This document shows positions 61,199 through 64,000 of a stretch of 64,000 nucleotides of DNA, piece after piece. Each line of letters begins with the position of its first letter. The stretch's first letter is position 1. The stretch is from Saprospiraceae bacterium (lineage in GTDB: Bacteria; Bacteroidota; Bacteroidia; Chitinophagales; Saprospiraceae). The notes under the pieces were generated by a model, which saw nothing but the letters and a program-made list of their open reading frames with translations, searched no databases and had not been told where the DNA came from. A program made the translations under genes and the position numbers. The DNA is taken from assembly GCA_028280415.1 (NCBI GenBank), contig JANQLV010000075.1, positions 1-64,000 on the forward strand, given 5' to 3'.

Positions 61199-64000
61199 CT
61201 ATTCTTCAGGTCTGTCTGTATGGACCAATTTTTTTATAAAGCTTTGCCCGTTGGGAGTTTCTAACTGATAGAAATATATCCCGGCTCCGGGTAAATCATT
61301 TTTCATTAATTCAATTTGATGCTTGCCAGCACTATAGTTATTACTTCTGTAGAAAACCATTTTTCCACTTAAATCAAATATTTTAATATGAGCCTGCATT
61401 TCATCTGCTAATTCAAAAGTAATGGTAGTACTTTCTGCAAAAGGATTCGGCGTATTTTGGAATAGTTTAATCAATCCCAAATCCTCTTCTGTGAAAGCCA
61501 GGTCCAAATCCATTATTTCCAGTTCATTACTGTAAGCTTCGGCCTTGGTATATAAAGAGTTAAGTTTTAAACCATCAATTAGTTTAATTGCTTCTTTTGC
61601 TTTTACATCAATAGAAAACAATAATGCCTTTTTAGCAAGGGATTCGGGAATTGGAGCTGACCAGCTTCCGGTAATCACACCATCTGCTATTTGCCTGAGA
61701 TTGAGATTCTCTGGCGTAAAAGTAGAAACATCCCCCATTTGTACATTTAAGACTTCGAGACTTTCGGTATTCAATTTTAAAGTAAATTGTAAACCCGACA
61801 TAGTTGATAAATCTTCTGCATAGATCGGAATCCGGTATACCTCATTTCGAAGAAGGGATTTATTTATCGTTTCCAAAATATATGGAACTTGCGTACTTCT
61901 CGATTCAGATTGATTATCAATGAATTCATCATGAGGGTCCGCGGAATTATTGACATCGCCAATTTTGACTGCTACAAAGTCGGCTATTATATCTGTTTCC
62001 AATCCATTAATTGAGATTACATTCGGGAAACTGGTTTCCCAAGGATTTTGCAAATTCGGAAATACAAAATCTGCTTCAATGAATCTCCAGGAAGTATTAT
62101 TTACAAAGGCCGGATCAAGCCCAAGGATGACCTTTCGAATCTGGATCATATCAAAAGTGGTGATCGACCCCGAATTGTTGGCATCTGCCGCAATCATTTT
62201 ATACGGTGAGTCAAGTTCTTCAACCCCGAGAATATGTCTGCCAATTAAAACTAAATCAAAAGTACTTACGCCATTGTTCGCATTGATATCTTTTTCTGGG
62301 TTTAATACATAGTTTCCACCTTCTGCAAGATTGGAAAAGGCGTATTGTCCATCGTAATCCGTGGAAGTAGAAAGGATACCACCTGGAATACCGGGGGCAT
62401 CCAGATTTACCTCTACATGTTCAACACCTACTTCATCTTCTCTGGCAATTGTGCCGGAGATTTGTATATATTCTATACCTTCGCAAAAGGGGCTAACATT
62501 ATCTTGTACGAGGACATAAGTAGAAACATAGGCCCAGTTGCCATTGATATCCTGAATCCAGATATCCACAGTTTGAGTGCCTAAATCATCAATACCTGAA
62601 AAAGTCCAGGAAGAACTTGCATTGGCTGGTGGTGTGCTTTGTCCCGGGCCTTCTGAAGGAGAAATAATTCTCCATTCCTGAATCCCGCAATTATCAAAGG
62701 AAGGAGAAGATGGGTTATCAAAATCAGTTGCTTCGATCTCGATTTCACAGGTTTCCATCACTTCAATAGCAATTCCATTTAAAAGATTAGGTGTTGGAGC
62801 TTTACAATCGGCAATGACAAAAAGATATTCACAACTACTTAGGTTCCCACAACCATCTTCGACAAACCACTGAATTTTGTGCGTCCCCAAAGCATAAGTA
62901 CCACTGGCATCGTTCCCTGCTGCTTCAATGTCAATAGAACCGTCATTATCCAGATCAATTTTATAAGAATAATTCAAATTCAGGGAATCCGTACAATCAT
63001 CATTCGCTTCCAGAATCAGTGTTGCGGGACCGTTTTCACAATTTTCATCGTAGCTACAGAAAGAACGATCATCACAATTACTGAGAATCGTTGGATCATC
63101 TGAATTTAGTACTTTGATGACTTGAGTATATTCCCATGAGCCCGCTGATGAACCAGAATTTTCATCATATTGACACCAATCTACTATCGTCCAGGTTCTT
63201 AACACTTTTACACAGGCAGGTTCCTCAATAGGTAGATAAACATCTTCGTAGGTAACTGCAACAAGGTCACAGAAATCTTCAAAGACCTCAGGCTCTCCGG
63301 TAATCGACGGATCGAGCCCCGGGCCGCAGGCATCGGTATCGAAATCACAGGGCCAGATTACCCCATCATTTGGATTTGGATTATTGCAATCTGTATCTGT
63401 AATAAAGAAAGGCGTTCCGTTGACCAGGAATATTTGTTGTACACAGGAAGCTGTGTTACCGGAATCATCCGTAGCCGTCCAGGTTCTATTAACGACCCCG
63501 CCGCCACAATCATCCATATTTTCAAAATCAATGAAAGAGCTGGTAGCATCACAATTGTCGGATATTACAGGTTCTCCGGTTAAACTTAAATCCGTAAAAT
63601 CATCACCACAATCTACCTCGACACTGGAAGGACAGGTAATAGCGGGGTTGACCTTATCGTCTACCGTTGCTTCTACCATACAGCTATTACTGTTTCCACT
63701 TTCATCAGTTACTCTCAATTCTACCATTACCGTATTACCAACATCACAACAATAAAAAGGTGCGAAAGCGTCGAAGCCAGTACCATCGTTTCCAGGGCAA
63801 TGGGGAGTGTCCATTCTGCGAACTTCATAGATCAGATCGCTGCAGTTATCATAGCTTCCATTATCAAAGACAATTGCTTCGACCAAAGAACCTCCCGGGC
63901 CATTGATGTTTACTACGTGATTGGTTTCGCAAGTGGCGACTGGAGCAACTTCATCAATTACTTCAATTTGCATCGTACAGGTTGAACTGTTGCTGCAATC
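61199..64000 (-). CDS. Large HYR/dockerin-containing T9SS adhesin, 5' end outside the window
   Basis: The reading frame is open to the right edge of the window, so the N-terminus is missing; at least 933 residues are visible. The C-terminal half holds a CnaB-like segment (about 510-560, GTIAREDEVGVEHVEVNLD), a dockerin-like pair of calcium loops (DINANNGVSTFDLVLIGRHILG and DANNSGSITTFDMIQIRKVILG), a cohesin-like region (GLQFTLKLNTESLEVLNVQMGD) and a T9SS type A sorting domain (FQNTPNPFAESTTITFEL to KLVHTD). The visible N-terminal half is made of Cys-rich HYR/Ig-like repeats (DNC, TATDDSGNTASC). A surface adhesin or matrix protein is likely. Confidence 0.85.
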   Translation of the reverse strand, partial: DCSNSSTCTMQIEVIDEVAPVATCETNHVVNINGPGGSLVEAIVFDNGSYDNCSDLIYEVRRMDTPHCPGNDGTGFDAFAPFYCCDVGNTVMVELRVTDESGNSNSCMVEATVDDKVNPAITCPSSVEVDCGDDFTDLSLTGEPVISDNCDATSSFIDFENMDDCGGGVVNRTWTATDDSGNTASCVQQIFLVNGTPFFITDTDCNNPNPNDGVIWPCDFDTDACGPGLDPSITGEPEVFEDFCDLVAVTYEDVYLPIEEPACVKVLRTWTIVDWCQYDENSGSSAGSWEYTQVIKVLNSDDPTILSNCDDRSFCSYDENCENGPATLILEANDDCTDSLNLNYSYKIDLDNDGSIDIEAAGNDASGTYALGTHKIQWFVEDGCGNLSSCEYLFVIADCKAPTPNLLNGIAIEVMETCEIEIEATDFDNPSSPSFDNCGIQEWRIISPSEGPGQSTPPANASSSWTFSGIDDLGTQTVDIWIQDINGNWAYVSTYVLVQDNVSPFCEGIEYIQISGTIAREDEVGVEHVEVNLDAPGIPGGILSTSTDYDGQYAFSNLAEGGNYVLNPEKDINANNGVSTFDLVLIGRHILGVEELDSPYKMIAADANNSGSITTFDMIQIRKVILGLDPAFVNNTSWRFIEADFVFPNLQNPWETSFPNVISINGLETDIIADFVAVKIGDVNNSADPHDEFIDNQSESRSTQVPYILETINKSLLRNEVYRIPIYAEDLSTMSGLQFTLKLNTESLEVLNVQMGDVSTFTPENLNLRQIADGVITGSWSAPIPESLAKKALLFSIDVKAKEAIKLIDGLKLNSLYTKAEAYSNELEIMDLDLAFTEEDLGLIKLFQNTPNPFAESTTITFELADEMQAHIKIFDLSGKMVFYRSNNYSAGKHQIELMKNDLPGAGIYFYQLETPNGQSFIKKLVHTDRPEE

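Overview
The window looks like a chromosomal segment of a Bacteroidota bacterium, probably from the Saprospiria (Lewinella/Haliscomenobacter-like; this placement is inference). Supporting signs are several secreted proteins ending in type IX secretion (T9SS) type A or type B sorting domains, a CotH pair, a DUF4836 lipoprotein, a Cys-rich HYR/dockerin-type adhesin, promoters matching the Bacteroidota TTTG / TAnnTTTG pattern, weak Shine-Dalgarno sequences, and tRNA genes without encoded CCA. No phage, insertion sequence, CRISPR array or plasmid function was seen.

Layout. 1-3.5 kb: a heptanucleotide tandem repeat, an arylsulfotransferase-like T9SS cargo protein and a second T9SS protein. 3.9-5.6 kb: cysE-cysM, making cysteine from serine. 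5.7-8.6 kb: a GT-C-like membrane protein and an OmpA-family protein. 8.8-12.3 kb: two L-rhamnose catabolism genes (an aldolase/dehydrogenase fusion and an isomerase). 12.9-13.8 kb: an ArsR/SRPBCC pair behind a promoter with two matching operators. 13.8-19.4 kb: a split YeeE/YedE sulfur transporter, an ICMT-like methyltransferase, an FG-GAP T9SS protein, an AraC regulator and a SulP transporter lacking STAS. 20-25.6 kb: a T9SS type B protein, a TPR protein, tRNA-Leu and tRNA-Gly, a lone ABC ATPase and a DUF4836 lipoprotein.

25.7-43.1 kb is an exopolysaccharide locus in two converging blocks. The forward block runs: receiver-only response regulator, sugar transferase fused to a degenerate receiver, two GT2 enzymes, then SGNH, MBOAT and SGNH-like proteins for O-acylation. 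The reverse block runs: Wzc-like co-polymerase with degraded kinase motifs, Wzx-type flippase, GT4, hexapeptide acetyltransferase, an unlisted 42-residue membrane peptide, O-antigen ligase/polymerase and a half-length TolC-like protein. Together these describe a Wzx/Wzy-type pathway: initiation on a lipid carrier, glycan assembly, flipping, polymerisation and acyl decoration. No Wza/OPX exporter is visible.

43.9-64 kb: a 1291-residue DUF3857/transglutaminase protein, ppk1 with a LOG-family gene, a one-domain asparaginase homologue, a nucleotidyltransferase-fold protein, two tandem CotH proteins, a TSP3/OmpA protein followed by an orphan T9SS sorting-domain remnant, purK-map-purE with a large palindromic element between map and purE, and the 3' part of a large T9SS adhesin running off the right edge. 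The best candidates for undescribed biology are the pseudo-receiver sugar transferase beside a lone receiver, the structured element at 29382-29472, and the 42-residue membrane peptide in the reverse block.
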